Shown here in pieces: positions 5,548-5,657 of a stretch of 5,657 nucleotides of DNA. The DNA is from Bacteroidia bacterium (lineage in GTDB: Bacteria > Bacteroidota > Bacteroidia > Chitinophagales > Saprospiraceae), in the NCBI GenBank assembly GCA_030431945.1, contig JAUIIF010000325.1, positions 1-5,657 of the forward strand, written 5' to 3'. The position numbers were made by a program, and so were the translations under genes. The notes under the pieces were generated by a model, which was not told where the DNA came from, searched no databases, and saw only the letters and a program-made list of their open reading frames with translations. How positions within the stretch are numbered: the stretch's first letter is position 1; the number at the start of each line of letters is the position of its first letter.

Positions 5548-5657
5548 CATAGTCCCGTTAGTGGGCCTCTCCGTACAGCTCATTGCACCTGGTTTTGTGA
5601 ATAACTTGTAAATGCCCCCAGCTGGCTGTGCATTAACTTTAGGGATCACATCTATCC

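Larger units (their letters stand above)
5347..5657. other. 311-bp gene-free right end with repeats and possible divergent promoters
   Basis: No open frame here shows a recognisable protein pattern. From left to right there is a 12-bp perfect palindrome (5413-5424), a promoter-like arrangement for the PAP2 gene (5431-5458), one copy of a diverged direct repeat (5426-5440), interleaved inverted repeats (5484-5547) and the second repeat copy (5521-5535). Near the edge is a plus-strand TAACTTTA (5634-5641), one mismatch from TAnnTTTG. That last box may belong to a plus-strand gene beyond the window, which would make this a divergent intergenic region; this is an inference. Confidence 0.5.

Noticed and set aside
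5443..5649. A 68-residue minus-strand open frame in the right intergenic region
   Set aside because: Its product has no signal, motif or family resemblance, and it overlaps the repeats and palindromic arms. It is probably a chance frame in GC-rich spacer.

Overview
The window looks like chromosomal DNA from a Bacteroidota bacterium, plausibly the Saprospiria/Lewinella side of the phylum. This is inferred from three things. One is a large glucosamine-6-phosphate deaminase-like protein fused to a PIG-L deacetylase, a form I know mainly from this phylum. The second is the absence of clear Shine-Dalgarno sequences before any start codon. The third is the presence of boxes resembling the Bacteroidota promoter (TTTG, about 19 nt, then TAnnTTTG). 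Base composition is GC-rich by eye (roughly 55-60%). The genus cannot be fixed from the sequence alone.

Layout: a plus-strand O-antigen ligase-family membrane protein (1-1188) enters from the left edge and lacks its first residues. It converges, with only 23 bp between stops, on four minus-strand genes. In transcription order from the right these are: an exported PAP2-family phosphatase (5346-4492), the NagB-like/PIG-L fusion (4398-2452), a small exported protein of unknown function (2210-1608), and a small antibiotic-biosynthesis-monooxygenase-fold protein (1511-1212). The gaps between the minus-strand genes are 93, 241 and 97 bp. They are therefore probably not one tight operon, and promoter-like boxes are visible before three of them. 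The right end (5347-5657) is gene-free and holds a palindrome, a diverged direct repeat and interleaved inverted repeats upstream of the PAP2 gene.

Function: three genes have an envelope or sugar theme. The ligase-family protein would join or polymerise surface glycans, the PAP2 protein would remove phosphate from a lipid or other periplasmic substrate, and the fusion protein would handle an amino sugar. This is a loose thematic grouping, not evidence of a shared pathway. The most interesting point is that the NagB-like domain keeps part of the deaminase active site but lacks one member of the catalytic triad and an arginine that binds the substrate phosphate in E. coli NagB. Its reaction may therefore not be the annotated one. 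I found no CRISPR array, transposon, RNA gene or clearly novel multigene system.
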